From Mangrovactinospora gilvigrisea (lineage in GTDB: Bacteria; Actinomycetota; Actinomycetes; Streptomycetales; Streptomycetaceae): a DNA stretch of 59,543 nt. The notes under the pieces are model-generated. The model was not told where the DNA came from and searched no databases. It worked only from the letters and a program-made list of their open reading frames with translations. The position numbers and the translations under genes are program-made. Position 1 is the first letter of the stretch. Each line of letters starts with the position of its first letter. The stretch lies in contig NZ_MLCF01000059.1 of assembly GCF_001879105.1 (NCBI RefSeq), positions 1 to 59,543 on the forward strand, written 5' to 3'. This document shows, piece by piece, positions 26,666 through 41,170 of the stretch.

Positions 26666-27099
26666 GAGCGCGCTCCCGTCAGGAGCCGGCGCAGGGCTGC
26701 GTCGAGATCCCGGGCCAGCTGATCGTGGCTCGCGTGCGCAGCCGGAGGCAGCGCACGCACCACGACCAGACTACCGGCGGGCAGCTCCGGCAAGCGGTCG
26801 CGAACCAGGTGCCGCAGTCGGCGCTTCACCCGGTTCCGGACCACGGCCACGCCCACCGCTTTGCTCACGACGAAACCCGCACGCGCCGGCGCAGGTGTGC
26901 TTGAGCACTCCTGCGCAACGGACGCGCGCGGGTCACCGGCGGACGTTGCCGCAACGGTCGATGTCGCTGGATCGGCACCCGGACCGCCCGTCCCGCGGTG
27001 CAGATGCACCACAAGGGTCGGGCGCGCGGCGCGACGGCCGCGCCGCACCGCGGTGCCGAAGTCCTGGCGCCGCCTCAGCCGCTGATCGGAGGGCAGCAC
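26662..27099 (-). CDS. rnpA: Ribonuclease P protein component
   Basis: The 145-residue protein supports RNase P RNA in tRNA 5' maturation. It starts [20 protein letters not shown] and has the RNA-binding RNR motif in [19 protein letters not shown] 27099 was chosen because it opens this conserved start. Compared with typical 120-125-residue actinobacterial forms it carries an extra loop of about 25 residues (around 45-70, [20 protein letters not shown]) before GFVVSK. The gene follows rpmH by 17 bp. Confidence 0.94.
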   Translation of the reverse strand: MLPSDQRLRRRQDFGTAVRRGRRAARPTLVVHLHRGTGGPGADPATSTVAATSAGDPRASVAQECSSTPAPARAGFVVSKAVGVAVVRNRVKRRLRHLVRDRLPELPAGSLVVVRALPPAAHASHDQLARDLDAALRRLLTGARS

Positions 27100-27116
27100 G
27101 ACATGACCCGGTCGTA

Positions 27117-27254
27117 TCAGGCGGACAGCGCGGCGCGACCCTTGCGACGACGGGACGCGAGGATCCCGCGCCCGGCGCGGGTGCGCATGCGCAGCCGGAA
27201 GCCGTGCGTGCGGGCACGGCGGCGGTTGTTCGGCTGGAAGGTGCGCTTGCTCAC
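27117..27254 (-). CDS. rpmH: 50S ribosomal protein L34
   Basis: The 45-residue basic protein [20 protein letters not shown]... is unmistakable L34. GTG 27254 is the only start consistent with family length. It heads the rpmH-rnpA-yidD-yidC-jag-rsmG cluster, driven by the promoter at 27395-27424. Confidence 0.97.
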   Translation of the reverse strand: MSKRTFQPNNRRRARTHGFRLRMRTRAGRGILASRRRKGRAALSA

Positions 27255-27394
27255 TCGGGGGCTCCAGAGATGATTTCGAGACTTCGGGGCGTCGAGCAGC
27301 CGACCGGACCGGATGCGGCGGCCGGGGCGACCGAACCGGAGATCCGGACGACGTCCGGGCATGCGGCAACGGCCAGGGACAACTCGACCTCGCA

Positions 27395-27424
27395 ACGGTA
27401 CGCGCGGGCCGGGCCGCGGGTCAA
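27395..27424 (-). promoter_or_regulatory. Promoter of the rpmH operon
   Basis: Read on the minus strand: -35 TTGACC (27424-27419), 18-nt spacer, -10 TACCGT (27400-27395). The leader to the rpmH GTG would be about 135 nt. The 404-bp gap 27255-27658 holds this promoter, the dnaA promoter and DnaA boxes. Confidence 0.65.
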
Positions 27425-27489
27425 ACCGCCCCCTTCACGGGGCGCATCTCCCACGATCAGCGCCCCTCCCGTGCCATCCTACGGAGGGG

Positions 27490-27510
27490 TTACCCACAGC
27501 CTGTGGACAA
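27490..27510. promoter_or_regulatory. DnaA boxes in the dnaA promoter
   Basis: TGTGGACAA at 27502-27510 is a perfect DnaA box (TTGTCCACA on the minus strand). TTACCCACA at 27490-27498 is a two-mismatch box facing it. They end 5 bp before the dnaA -35 element, which fits autorepression of dnaA. Confidence 0.75.
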
Positions 27511-27514
27511 CGAC

Positions 27515-27543
27515 TTGAACACCAGTGCCCGTGTGTCTACCGT
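27515..27543 (+). promoter_or_regulatory. dnaA promoter
   Basis: -35 TTGAAC (27515-27520), 17-nt spacer, -10 TACCGT (27538-27543). The predicted leader is about 110 nt. Confidence 0.7.
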
Positions 27544-27658
27544 GTCCTGATCCCCGACTTGCGTCCGTATTCCGTCCTGTACCCGTTGAGTTGCGCCCGG
27601 CCCACGGTCCCCCACCGCCGCCGCTGTCGCGCGCCGACCCGCCCAGAAAGCGTGCACC

Positions 27659-29830
27659 GTGGCCGATGTGACCAGTGACCTCGCCGCGGTGTGGGCCCGG
27701 GTGGTGGCCCGCATCAACGAGGACGAGGCGGTCCAGGACAAGGACCGGCACTGGTTGGAGCGCAGCCAGGCGCTGGGCCTGCTGCAGGACATCGCGCTGC
27801 TGTCGGTCGCCAACGAGTACGGCAAGCGCGTCCTGGAGGGACGGCTCGCGCAGAAGGTGACGGAGACGCTCAGCAGCGAGCTGGGCCGTCCGGTGCGCAT
27901 CTCCGTCTCGGTCGACCCCACCGCGGCGCCGCCCCCGCCCGCCCCGTCCCAGGCGCCCGAGTCGCGGCCGGCCCCCTGGGACGCCGGCCCCGCGGCCGCG
28001 CCCGGCTACGGCGGTCCGGGCGGCTCCTTCCACCAGGAGCAGGCGTACCGCCAGGAGCAGCAGCCGTACCGGCCCGAGTCGCCGTACGGCCAGGAGCAGT
28101 TCGGCGGCGAGCGGTTCGGGGCGGAGCCGTACGCGGCGCCTGAGCACTTCGGCCACGGCCGGTTCGGCCAGGCCCCGTTCAACACCGACCAGTTCGGGCC
28201 CGGCCCGTCCGCTCAGCCCCCGTACGGCCAGGAGCAGTTCGGCGGCGAGCAGTACGCGCCGGAGCAGTACGGAAAAGAGCAGTACGGCAAGGACCAGTAC
28301 GGCCAGGAGCAGTTCGGGCAGGAGCAGTTCGGGCAGCAGGCGCCGCAGCAGCAGGCGCCCTGCGCCGCCGAGCGGCATGCCGCGCCCGAGTACCAGCCCG
28401 CGCCGGAGTACCCGTCCCCGGAGTACCCGTCGTCCGGCGAGGCCCCCGAGGGCCGTGCCGAGCACGCGCCCGCCGAGCCGGCCCCCGCCCCGCGGCAGGA
28501 GGGCCTCTTCCCGGAGCCCGTGGAGTACCCCCGTCCCCCCGAGGCGCATCCCGAGCGCCCCCCGGCGCCCGCCGCGGAGCGGGTCGCGCCCCAGGCGCAC
28601 CGGCCGGCGCGCACCGTGGAGCCGCACCCCGATCCGTCCTCCGACGGAGAGGCCGAGGGCGGCCACCCAGTCCGCCCCGCGCCGGGCCGCCCCCAGCTGC
28701 CGCTGCCCGGGCCGCGCCGCACCGAGTCGGTGCTGCCCCCGCCGCGCACCGGCCCGACCGGCGGGTCGGGCGGCGTCCCGGCGCCGCGCAAGGACGAGAC
28801 CAACGCGCGCCTCAACCCCAAGTACCTCTTCGAGACGTTCGTCACCGGCGACAGCAACCGCTTCGCGCACGCCGCCGCGGTCGCCGTCGCCGAGGCGCCG
28901 GCGAAGGCGTACAACCCGCTCTTCATCTACGGCGACTCGGGCCTGGGGAAGACGCATCTGCTCCATGCCATCGGCCACTACGCGCGCAGGCTCTACCCGG
29001 GCACGCGGGTGCGGTACGTGAGCTCCGAGGAGTTCACCAACGAGTTCATCAACTGCATCCAGACCGGCAAGCAGGACGCCTTCCGGCAGCGGTACCGCGA
29101 CGTGGACATCCTGATGGTCGACGACATCCAGTTCCTCGCGAGCAAGGAGTCGACGCAGGAGGAGTTCTTCCACACCTTCAACACCCTGCACAACTCCAAC
29201 AAGCAGATCGTGCTCTCCTCCGACCGCTCGCCCAAGCAGCTGGCGACGCTGGAGGACCGGCTGCGGAACCGCTTCGAGTGGGGCCTGACGACCGACATCA
29301 AGCCCCCCGAGCTGGAGACCCGGATCGCGATCCTGCGCAAGAAGGCGGTCCAGGAGAAGCTCCATGCGCCGCCCGCGGTGCTGGAGTTCATCGCCTCGCG
29401 CATCTCCAGCAACATCCGCGAGCTGGAGGGCGCGCTGATCCGGGTGACGGCGTACGCGAGCCTCAACCGGCAGCCGGTCGACCTGCAGCTGACCGAGGTG
29501 GTCCTCAAGGACCTGATCCCGGCCGGCGAGAGCGACAAGCCGGACATCACCGGTGAGCAGATCATGGCGCAGACCGCGGACTACTTCGGCGTCGAGGTGG
29601 ACGACCTCAAGGGCACCTCGCGCAACCGCAACCTGGTGACCGCGCGGCAGATCGCCATGTACCTGTGCCGCGAGCTGACGGAGCTGTCGCTCCCGAAGAT
29701 CGGCGCGCTGTTCGGCGGCAAGGACCACACCACGGTCATGCACGCGGACAAGAAGATCAGGACGCTCATGGCGGAGCGGCGCTCGATCTACACCCAGGTC
29801 ACCGAACTCACCAACCGCATTAAGAGCTAG
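27659..29830 (+). CDS. dnaA: Chromosomal replication initiator DnaA
   Basis: The 723-residue AAA+ initiator has domain I (about 1-85), a very long low-complexity domain II (about 90-385), an AAA+ domain (Walker [10 protein letters not shown] near 425, Walker [10 protein letters not shown] near 485) and a C-terminal HTH (DnaA signature [15 protein letters not shown] near 686-700). Domain II contains a run of pentapeptides of the type (Y/F)G(Q/K)(E/D)Q at about 187-229. Streptomyces DnaA is known for a long domain II, but 723 residues is long even so. GTG 27659 is assigned by domain I homology; its ribosome site is poor. Confidence 0.97.
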   Translation: MADVTSDLAAVWARVVARINEDEAVQDKDRHWLERSQALGLLQDIALLSVANEYGKRVLEGRLAQKVTETLSSELGRPVRISVSVDPTAAPPPPAPSQAPESRPAPWDAGPAAAPGYGGPGGSFHQEQAYRQEQQPYRPESPYGQEQFGGERFGAEPYAAPEHFGHGRFGQAPFNTDQFGPGPSAQPPYGQEQFGGEQYAPEQYGKEQYGKDQYGQEQFGQEQFGQQAPQQQAPCAAERHAAPEYQPAPEYPSPEYPSSGEAPEGRAEHAPAEPAPAPRQEGLFPEPVEYPRPPEAHPERPPAPAAERVAPQAHRPARTVEPHPDPSSDGEAEGGHPVRPAPGRPQLPLPGPRRTESVLPPPRTGPTGGSGGVPAPRKDETNARLNPKYLFETFVTGDSNRFAHAAAVAVAEAPAKAYNPLFIYGDSGLGKTHLLHAIGHYARRLYPGTRVRYVSSEEFTNEFINCIQTGKQDAFRQRYRDVDILMVDDIQFLASKESTQEEFFHTFNTLHNSNKQIVLSSDRSPKQLATLEDRLRNRFEWGLTTDIKPPELETRIAILRKKAVQEKLHAPPAVLEFIASRISSNIRELEGALIRVTAYASLNRQPVDLQLTEVVLKDLIPAGESDKPDITGEQIMAQTADYFGVEVDDLKGTSRNRNLVTARQIAMYLCRELTELSLPKIGALFGGKDHTTVMHADKKIRTLMAERRSIYTQVTELTNRIKS
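28219..28340 (+). repeat. 15-bp repeat array in DnaA domain II
   Basis: About eight imperfect 15-bp units encode pentapeptides such as [15 protein letters not shown] and FGQEQ. Two units vary in length or sequence ([10 protein letters not shown]). Confidence 0.75.
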
Positions 29831-30723
29831 GCCTCTTCGGGCTTCCCCTCCCGCGCTCTTCCCGGCCCTTCCCTGCCCTCTTCGGGGCCCTCTCGGGCCT
29901 TCTCGGGCCTTCCACATCTCCACGCACCGGCGTCCCCGGAAGGGGCGCGGATGTTTGGGTTGTTCGAATTCTCGCGGCGGCGCCGAGTTGTCCACAGAAT
30001 AGTTGGGCGTCCTAGCTCCACAGGTTGGCATATCCCCAAGGTTTTCCCCATGCTGTCCACAGTCGGGATGGTCCGTCTGACGGAGGGCCAGGTCAGAGGG
30101 GTGTGGATTTGTGGAGAAGCGTTGTCCACAGCCTGTGTACAGCGCTCACGGGAGAGTTGACGGTGCATCGGGAGGTTGACCGCCGTCCCCAGGGTGATGC
30201 AGGTTGTCCCCAGCTTTTCCCCAGCTCTGTCCACAGTTCGACAACACGCGGAGCGGCATCCGTCCTCGGTGTGAAAGACATCACCCGGAGTTGACGGCGA
30301 GACCTGGGGAAATCCTGTGGACGAAGGTGGGGACAAACCCCCGTGCCTTGTGGACGGCCTGTGGGAAACTTTTCGCGGTCCACAGACCCCGTGCGTTGCC
30401 CACAGCTGCACCCACAGCCCCCGGTGGATAAAAAACGGGCCCCGACCTGCGGCGGGACCTGTTTTCCACAGTATCCACAACCCCTACTACTACGACTACT
30501 GATACCTAGGGAGAGAGCCGGTTAATCGCAGCGAGGCCCACAAGCTGTGGATGCGTCAACGCGGGCTGACGGACGACTCGTTGTCGGGACCGGGCCCGCT
30601 CTGTCGGTGCGGTACGTCAGACTGGTGCCCGGCGCTCGGGGCCGGGTCGCTGTCATCGATGCCCGCGGCCTCCGCCCCCAAACCCGTCGGACAGTCCGAC
30701 AGCGAGACCGAGGAGTGACCGAA
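29831..30723. other. oriC: Chromosomal replication origin oriC
   Basis: The 893-bp dnaA-dnaN gap is packed with DnaA boxes. Perfect TTGTCCACA lies at 29988 and 30122. Close variants on the plus strand are CTGTCCACA at 30053 and 30227, TTGTCCCCA at 30204, TTTTCCCCA at 30042 and 30215, CGGTCCACA at 30376, TTGCCCACA at 30396, TTTTCCACA at 30462 and GTATCCACA at 30471. Minus-strand boxes lie at 30102, 30110, 30134, 30316, 30328, 30349, 30360, 30423 and 30546. A box-free spacer (about 30236-30304) divides two clusters, as in Streptomyces lividans. The right end carries a triplet repeat at 30484-30504. Confidence 0.95.
30484..30504 (-). other. Candidate DnaA-trio unwinding element
   Basis: Two DnaA boxes (30462-30470, 30471-30479) are followed by a short C run and then CTA-CTA-CTA-CGA-CTA-CTG-ATA. 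Read 3' to 5' on the other strand this is GAT-GAT-GAT-GCT-GAT-GAC-TAT, close to the DnaA-trio consensus 3'-(G/A)A(T/A)-5'. The order box, GC cluster, trio, facing dnaN, is that of Bacillus subtilis. Confidence 0.6.
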
Positions 30724-31854
30724 GTGAAGTTCCGGGTGGAGCGTGACGTGCTCGCGGAGGCCGTCGCCTGGGCGGCGCGCAGCCTCCCCGCCAGGCCCCC
30801 GGCCCCGGTGCTGGCCGGCCTGCTGCTGCGCACCGGAGAGGACCGCCTCAGCCTCTCCGGCTTCGACTACGAGGTGTCCGCCAAGGTCGAGGTGGAGGCC
30901 GAGGTCGAGGACGAGGGCACGGTGCTGGTCTCCGGCCGGCTGCTCTCCGACATCGCCCGCTCGCTGCCCAACCGCCCGGTGGAGCTGTCCACCGACGGCT
31001 CGAAGGCCACCCTGGTCTGCGGCAGCTCGCGATTCACACTCCACACCCTGCCTGTGGACGAGTACCCGGCCCTGCCGGAGATGCCCACCACCGCGGGCAC
31101 CGTCCCCGGTGATGTCTTCGCCTCCGCCGTCTCCCAGGTGGCCGTCGCCGCCAGCCGGGACGACACGCTCCCGGTGCTCACCGGCGTCCGGCTGGAGATC
31201 GAGGGCGACACCCTCACCCTCGCCGCCACCGACCGCTACCGGTTCGCCGTCCGCGAGCTGCTGTGGAAGCCGGAGCAGGCCGATCTGAACGCGGTCGCCC
31301 TGGTGCCCGCCAAGACGCTGCTGGACACCGCCCGCTCGCTCACCGGCGGCGAGTCCGTCACCGTCGCGCTCTCCGACGGCGGCGCCGGCGAGGGCCTGAT
31401 CGGCTTCGAGGGCGCCGGGCGGCGCACCACCACCCGCCTCCTCGAAGGAGACATCCCCAAGTACCGCACGCTCTTCCCCACCGAGTTCTCCGCGGTGGCC
31501 GCCATCGAGACGGCGCCGTTCACCGAGGCCGTCAAGCGCGTGGCGCTGGTCGCCGAGCGCAACACCCCGGTGCGGCTCACCTTCGAGCAGGGCGTGCTCA
31601 CCCTGGAGGCCGGCTCCGGCGACGACGCGCAGGCCTCGGAGCGGGTGGACGCCAACCTGGAGGGCGACGACATCTCGATCGCCTTCAACCCGACGTTCCT
31701 GCTCGACGGACTGAGCGCGATCGACTCCCCGGTGGCCCAGCTGTCCTTCACCACCTCGACGAAGCCGGCCCTGCTCTCCGGCAAGACCGCGCTCGACGCC
31801 GAGGCCGACACCTCGTACCGCTACCTGATCATGCCGGTCCGCCAGTCCGGCTGA
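30724..31854 (+). CDS. dnaN: DNA polymerase III sliding clamp (beta)
   Basis: The 376-residue protein matches the family length and has three DnaN domains; start KFRVERDVLAEAVAWAARSL, end YRYLIMPVR. It tethers the replicative polymerase to DNA. GTG 30724 follows GAGGAGTGACCGAA. An upstream in-frame extension enters oriC and was rejected. Confidence 0.97.
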   Translation: MKFRVERDVLAEAVAWAARSLPARPPAPVLAGLLLRTGEDRLSLSGFDYEVSAKVEVEAEVEDEGTVLVSGRLLSDIARSLPNRPVELSTDGSKATLVCGSSRFTLHTLPVDEYPALPEMPTTAGTVPGDVFASAVSQVAVAASRDDTLPVLTGVRLEIEGDTLTLAATDRYRFAVRELLWKPEQADLNAVALVPAKTLLDTARSLTGGESVTVALSDGGAGEGLIGFEGAGRRTTTRLLEGDIPKYRTLFPTEFSAVAAIETAPFTEAVKRVALVAERNTPVRLTFEQGVLTLEAGSGDDAQASERVDANLEGDDISIAFNPTFLLDGLSAIDSPVAQLSFTTSTKPALLSGKTALDAEADTSYRYLIMPVRQSG

Positions 31855-32000
31855 GCATCTGCTGATCGCTCGCGCCCGTGGGCATACGGTGGATTCCGAA
31901 ACATGTTCACCAGGTGCGCGGGACCACCGCGCACCACCACGGCCGACGGTCGCCACAAGCGGCACCCGCGGCCGCCACGATCAGAGAAAAGGGTCCTGAC

Positions 32001-32921
32001 ATGGAGCTCGGTCTCGTCGGCCTCGGCAAAATGGGCGGCAACATGCGCGAGCGCATCCGCCGCGCCGGCCACACCGTGGTCGGGTACGACCGGAACCCGC
32101 AGCTGGCCGACGCCGCCAGCCTCGAGGAGATGGTCGCCAAGCTGCCCACGCCGCGCGTGGTGTGGGTGATGGTGCCCGCGGGCGCCCCCACCGAGCAGAC
32201 CGTCGGCCAGCTGGGCGAGCTGCTCTCCGAGGGCGACGTGGTCGTCGACGGCGGGAACTCCAAGTGGACGGACGACAAGAAGCACGCCGAGACGCTGGCG
32301 AAGAAGGGCATCGGCTTCGTCGACGCCGGCGTCTCCGGCGGCGTCTGGGGCCTGCAGAACGGCTACGCCCTGATGGTCGGCGGCGACGCCGCGGACGTCG
32401 CCAAGGTGCAGCCGGTCTTCGACGCGCTCAAGCCCGAGGGCGACTCCGGCTTCGTGCACGCCGGCAAGGTCGGCGCCGGGCACTTCGCCAAGATGGTCCA
32501 CAACGGCATCGAGTACGCCATGATGCAGGCCTTCGCCGAGGGCTGGGAGCTCCTCGAGACCTCCGACGTGGTCGAGAACGTCACCGACACCTTCGCCTCC
32601 TGGGAGCAGGGCACGGTCATCCGCTCCTGGCTCCTCGACCTGGCGGTCAAGGCCCTCAAGGAGGACCCGGGCCTGGAGGACCTGCGCGGCTACGCCGAGG
32701 ACAGCGGCGAGGGCCGGTGGACGGTGGAGGCCGCCGTCGACCTGGCGGTGCCGCTGCCCGCCATCACCGCCTCGCTCTTCGCCCGGTTCGCCTCCCGCCA
32801 GGAGGACAGCCCGGCGATGAAGATGGTGGCGGCGCTCCGCAACCAGTTCGGCGGCCACGCCGTGGAGGCGTCCAACGGCAAGTCGGCCGCCCCCGACCCC
32901 ACCCAGCACCAGAAGGGCTGA
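32001..32921 (+). CDS. gnd: 6-phosphogluconate dehydrogenase (YqeC type, decarboxylating)
   Basis: The 306-residue enzyme oxidises 6-phosphogluconate to ribulose-5-phosphate. It has the Rossmann motif [16 protein letters not shown], the substrate loop [12 protein letters not shown], and catalytic Lys/Asn in [16 protein letters not shown]. It belongs to the short class. The position between dnaN and recF is characteristic of Streptomyces and mycobacteria. ATG 32001 follows AAAAGGG. Confidence 0.95.
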   Translation: MELGLVGLGKMGGNMRERIRRAGHTVVGYDRNPQLADAASLEEMVAKLPTPRVVWVMVPAGAPTEQTVGQLGELLSEGDVVVDGGNSKWTDDKKHAETLAKKGIGFVDAGVSGGVWGLQNGYALMVGGDAADVAKVQPVFDALKPEGDSGFVHAGKVGAGHFAKMVHNGIEYAMMQAFAEGWELLETSDVVENVTDTFASWEQGTVIRSWLLDLAVKALKEDPGLEDLRGYAEDSGEGRWTVEAAVDLAVPLPAITASLFARFASRQEDSPAMKMVAALRNQFGGHAVEASNGKSAAPDPTQHQKG

Positions 32922-32932
32922 CCGCGAGGCCG

Positions 32933-34093
32933 ATGCATCTGACGCATCTGTCGCTGGCCGACTTCCGCTCCTACCCCCGCGCCGAGGTGTCCCTCGGCCC
33001 GGGGGTGGTCGCGTTCACGGGGCCCAACGGCCAGGGCAAGACCAACCTGGTGGAGGCCGTCGGCTACCTCGCCGCGCTCGGCAGCCACCGGGTCTCCGGT
33101 GACGCGCCGCTGGTGCGCTCCGGCGCCGAGCGCGCCTATGTGCGCGGCGCGGTGCAGGGCGGCGGCCGCTCCACCCTCCTGGAGGTGGAGATCAACCCGG
33201 GCCGCGCCAACCGGGCGCGCATCAACCGCGGCGCCCCGGTGCGCCCGCGCGAACTGCTCGGCAGCCTGCGCACCGTGCTCTTCGCCCCGGAGGACCTCAC
33301 CCTGGTCAAGGGCGACCCGGGCGACCGCCGCCGGTTCCTGGACGAGCTGCTGGTGGCGCGCGCGCCCCGGCTGGCCGGCGTCCGGCAGGACTACGAGCGG
33401 GTGCTGAAGCAGCGCAACGCCCTGCTGCGCACCGTGGCGATGGCCCGCCGGGCGGCGCGCGGCGCCAAGCCCGACCTCTCCACGCTCGACGTCTGGGACG
33501 CGCATCTGGCGCGCGCCGGCGCGGAGCTGACGGCCCGCCGGCTGGAGCTGGTGGCCGCGCTGCGCCCGCTGGTCGACGCGGCCTATGCGCGGATCGCGCC
33601 GGGCGGCGGCGAGGCGTCCCTGGAGTACCGCGGCTCGGTGGGCGCGGCGCTGCCCGCCGAGGGCTCCGAACCGGCCGAGCTGGAGGCGGTGCTGGCGGCG
33701 GCGCTCGCCGAGTCCCGTCCCCAGGAGGTGGAGCGCGGCGTTACCCTGGTCGGCCCGCACCGCGACGAACTGCTGCTGGGGCTGGGCGGGTTGCCGGCCA
33801 AGGGCTACGCCAGCCACGGCGAGTCGTGGTCGCTGGCGCTGGCGCTCCGGCTCGCCTCCTACGACCTGCTGCGCGCGGACGACGGGCAGGGCCTGGGCGA
33901 TCCGGTGCTGATCCTGGACGACGTCTTCGCCGAGCTGGACGCGCGGCGCCGCGACCGGCTGGCGGAGCTGGTGGCCGACGGCGAGCAGGTGCTGGTGACG
34001 GCGGCCGTCCCGGAGGACGTCCCGGCGGCGCTGAGCGGCGCCCGGTTCGAGGTGGCGGACGGCGCGGTGCGCCCGTCCGCGGTGGGGAGCTGA
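32933..34093 (+). CDS. recF: DNA replication/repair protein RecF
   Basis: The 386-residue SMC-like ATPase has Walker [14 protein letters not shown], the ABC signature region [15 protein letters not shown] and Walker [14 protein letters not shown]. It loads RecA at gapped DNA. ATG 32933 lies 11 bp after gnd, so they are probably one transcript. Confidence 0.96.
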   Translation: MHLTHLSLADFRSYPRAEVSLGPGVVAFTGPNGQGKTNLVEAVGYLAALGSHRVSGDAPLVRSGAERAYVRGAVQGGGRSTLLEVEINPGRANRARINRGAPVRPRELLGSLRTVLFAPEDLTLVKGDPGDRRRFLDELLVARAPRLAGVRQDYERVLKQRNALLRTVAMARRAARGAKPDLSTLDVWDAHLARAGAELTARRLELVAALRPLVDAAYARIAPGGGEASLEYRGSVGAALPAEGSEPAELEAVLAAALAESRPQEVERGVTLVGPHRDELLLGLGGLPAKGYASHGESWSLALALRLASYDLLRADDGQGLGDPVLILDDVFAELDARRRDRLAELVADGEQVLVTAAVPEDVPAALSGARFEVADGAVRPSAVGS

Positions 34094-34095
34094 GG

Positions 34096-34635
34096 ATGGC
34101 GGAGGAGCCGGAGCGTCCCGCGGAGGGCGGCGGGCAGCCCAAGGGCATCGACCTGGCGCGCGCGGCGCTGCAGGCGGCGCGCGAGGAGGCGCGCAAGCGG
34201 GGCACGCAGGCCGTCCAGAAGCGCAATCCCCGGCGCGCGGGCCTGCGCAGCGGCGCGCGGCCGGACGGGCGCGACCCCTTCCCGCTCAAGGCCGCCCTGG
34301 AGCGGCTCACCGCGGAGCGCGGCTGGGAGGTGCCGGTCAAGGTCGGCGGCGTGATGGGCCGCTGGCCGGAGATCGTGGGCGAGCAGATCGCCCAGCACTG
34401 CGCCCCGGAGACCTACGACGAGGACGAGAAGGTCCTCACGGTGCGGTGCGACTCCACCGCCTGGGCCACCCAGCTGCGGCTGATGGCCCCCCAGCTGGTG
34501 GCGACGCTCAACCGGCAGCTGGGCCACGGCACGGTGAGGCTCATCACGGTCCGCGGCCCGGTCGGGCCGCGCCGCGGCTACGGCGGAAGGCTCCGCGCGC
34601 CCGGTTCCCGGGGCCCCCGCGACACCTGGGGCTGA
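34096..34635 (+). CDS. DUF721 protein, DciA-like helicase loader
   Basis: The 179-residue protein has a basic, disordered N-terminus (about 1-60) and a DUF721 domain (about 70-165; MGRWPEIVGEQIAQHC, LTVRCDSTAWATQLRLMAP). DUF721 proteins include DciA, the ancestral loader of the DnaB helicase in bacteria lacking DnaC/DnaI. The place between recF and gyrB near oriC fits. The ATG lies 2 bp after recF with GGGGAGCTGAGG before it. Confidence 0.88.
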   Translation: MAEEPERPAEGGGQPKGIDLARAALQAAREEARKRGTQAVQKRNPRRAGLRSGARPDGRDPFPLKAALERLTAERGWEVPVKVGGVMGRWPEIVGEQIAQHCAPETYDEDEKVLTVRCDSTAWATQLRLMAPQLVATLNRQLGHGTVRLITVRGPVGPRRGYGGRLRAPGSRGPRDTWG

Positions 34636-34811
34636 CGGGGCGACGGGGCGGGCGGAGCCGACGAAACGGCACGCGAATCGCCGGAGCCGCTGAGTGGCGA
34701 TGTGAGCGGATCGACCCCTGCGGGGTGCCTAGGGGGTCGCGAGCGGGGGTGTGAATCGCTCTGCGGTCGACTCAGGGCCCGGCAAACCCCCATTGGTGTC
34801 AGTGGTACCGG

Positions 34812-36997
<2,186 letters not shown>

Positions 36998-37082
36998 GGG
37001 GTCCGGACATCTGACACCCCGTCGCACCTCCGGCACATCTTCCCCGCAGCATCACCCTGCACGTGAAAGGACCTGAATCCAC

Positions 37083-39719
<2,637 letters not shown>

Positions 39720-39803
39720 ACCGCGGCCGCGGCGCGCGCGTCCCCCCGGTCGGCGGCAACAACAGCGGTGCGACGATGAGCCACCGTCAGCGGGAGGCAT
39801 GAG

Positions 39804-40475
39804 GTGAACGAGGCGCGTGGCGGTTTCGGCGACGCGGCGGCTCCGGAGGCCGGTGGCGGCACCGGTGCCGCCGCCGCCCGTACCATCGATCCCGGTCGGC
39901 GGGATGGTCCCGTCGGCGGTGCAACCGACCGGCCGGCGCAGGACGTGCGGTCTGGGGGGCGAACCGAGGTGCAGCAGGAGATGCAGGGTTATCCGCAGCA
40001 GGGCGCGGAGGGCGCGCCGGGCATGACGCAGCAGGTTCCGTCCGCGCAGACCGGCGTGGCGCCGCCGCGGGGCGGCGCGCCGCTCCCGGGGCGCTCGGCG
40101 CCGCGCACCCGCCGGGCGCGGCTGCGGGTGGCGAAGGCCGACCCGTGGTCGGTGATGAAGATCAGCTTCCTGCTGTCGCTGGCGCTGGGCGTCGTGACGA
40201 TGGTCGCGGTCGCGGTGCTGTGGATGGTGCTCGACGCCATCGGCGTCTTCAGCACGGTGAGCAAGACCATGGTCGAGGTGACGCAGGGCTCCTCGGGCGG
40301 CGGCTTCGATCTGCAGTCGTTCCTGTCGCTGCCCCGGGTGCTGGGCTTCACGGCGATCATCGCGGTGATCGACGTGATCCTGGTGACCGCGCTGTGCACG
40401 CTCGGGTCGTTCATCTACAACATCTCGTCCTCGTTCGTGGGCGGCGTCGAGCTGACGCTCGCCGAGGACGAGTGA
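39804..40475 (+). CDS. DUF3566 membrane protein
   Basis: The 223-residue protein has a Gly/Gln/Pro-rich cytoplasmic N-terminus (about 1-100) and a DUF3566 domain with two membrane segments (ISFLLSLALGVVTMVAVAVLWMV and about 185-210). The same type of gene follows gyrA in mycobacteria (Rv0007). Function is unknown. GTG 39804 follows GGGAGGCATGAG. Confidence 0.87.
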   Translation: MNEARGGFGDAAAPEAGGGTGAAAARTIDPGRRDGPVGGATDRPAQDVRSGGRTEVQQEMQGYPQQGAEGAPGMTQQVPSAQTGVAPPRGGAPLPGRSAPRTRRARLRVAKADPWSVMKISFLLSLALGVVTMVAVAVLWMVLDAIGVFSTVSKTMVEVTQGSSGGGFDLQSFLSLPRVLGFTAIIAVIDVILVTALCTLGSFIYNISSSFVGGVELTLAEDE

Positions 40476-40492
40476 GCGTCCGGCCAAACGAT

Positions 40493-40522
40493 TTGGGCGC
40501 ACGGCGCGGGGTGGGGTAATCT
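40493..40522 (+). promoter_or_regulatory. Promoter of tRNA-Ile
   Basis: -35 TTGGGC (40493-40498), 18-nt spacer, -10 TAATCT (40517-40522), 18 bp before the tRNA. Confidence 0.6.
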
Positions 40523-40539
40523 TCTTCTCGCGCCAGCAA

Positions 40540-40613
40540 GGGGCTATAGCTCAGACGGTTAGAGCGCTTCCCTGATAAGGAAGAGGCCACAGGTTCAAGT
40601 CCTGTTAGCCCCA
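40540..40613 (+). tRNA. tRNA-Ile (GAT)
   Basis: 74-nt cloverleaf: acceptor GGGGCTA with TAGCCCC, anticodon stem CTTCC/GGAAG with loop CTGATAA (GAT at 40574-40576), T arm with GGTTCAAGTCC. CCA is not encoded. Confidence 0.97.
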
Positions 40614-40620
40614 CCGCCGC

Positions 40621-40652
40621 GAAGGCCCGGACGGATCCCCGTCCGGGCCTTC
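40621..40652. terminator. Terminator after tRNA-Ile
   Basis: A perfect 14-bp stem (40621-40634 with 40639-40652) and 4-nt loop lie between the tRNA and the convergent GlsB/YeaQ gene. Confidence 0.8.
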
Positions 40653-40680
40653 GGCGTTCCCGGGGCGCGCTGCCGCGGCG

Positions 40681-40989
40681 TCAGCCGCGGTGCTGGCCGC
40701 CCTCCTTGAGCTTGTCCTTGGTGCCGACGCCGCCGGAGGCCTTGGCGAAGGCCGGGTAGGCGAGAGCGATCAGGACGATGGCGCAGCCGAGCTGGAGCAG
40801 GTGCCGGATCCAGTCGATGCCGCGGGTGTGGCGGACGCCGATCCAGCCGGCGATGTAGTTGCCGAGGATGGCGCCGCCGATGCCGAGGATCAGCGTCATC
40901 CACCACTTGGTCTGCGAACGGCCCGGGATGATGAGTTGGGCGAGGAAGCCGATGATCGCCCCTTCGATGACGGCCCAGAGGATGTTCAT
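40681..40989 (-). CDS. GlsB/YeaQ/YmgE family membrane protein
   Basis: The 102-residue protein has three hydrophobic segments with Gly-rich turns (AVIEGAIIGFLAQLIIPG, LILGIGGAILGNYIAGWIG), typical of the transglycosylase-associated family, often stress-induced. The last 20 residues are charged. Function is not defined. Confidence 0.87.
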   Translation of the reverse strand: MNILWAVIEGAIIGFLAQLIIPGRSQTKWWMTLILGIGGAILGNYIAGWIGVRHTRGIDWIRHLLQLGCAIVLIALAYPAFAKASGGVGTKDKLKEGGQHRG

Positions 40990-41170
40990 GGTCCCGATCC
41001 CTCGTTCCAGGGGTGTGTCCCCGCATGGGGTGTTTTTCCGCTAACGGCGATTTTCATCCCAGAACGGGCGCGCGGCGCTGCGATGCGCCCCCATTCGGGG
41101 GGTGCGCCTCAGGGGAGATTGGGGGGTCCGCCACCTGGCGCGGGGCGGCTCCGTCACCAATCCTCAAGGT

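Noticed and set aside
30547..30723. Upstream extension of dnaN into oriC
   Set aside because: The DnaN family start and a ribosome site fit GTG 30724, and the upstream region carries DnaA boxes.
37060..37075. CACGTGAAAG before gyrA as a parS site
   Set aside because: It has at least four mismatches to the 14-bp consensus and only one half-site.
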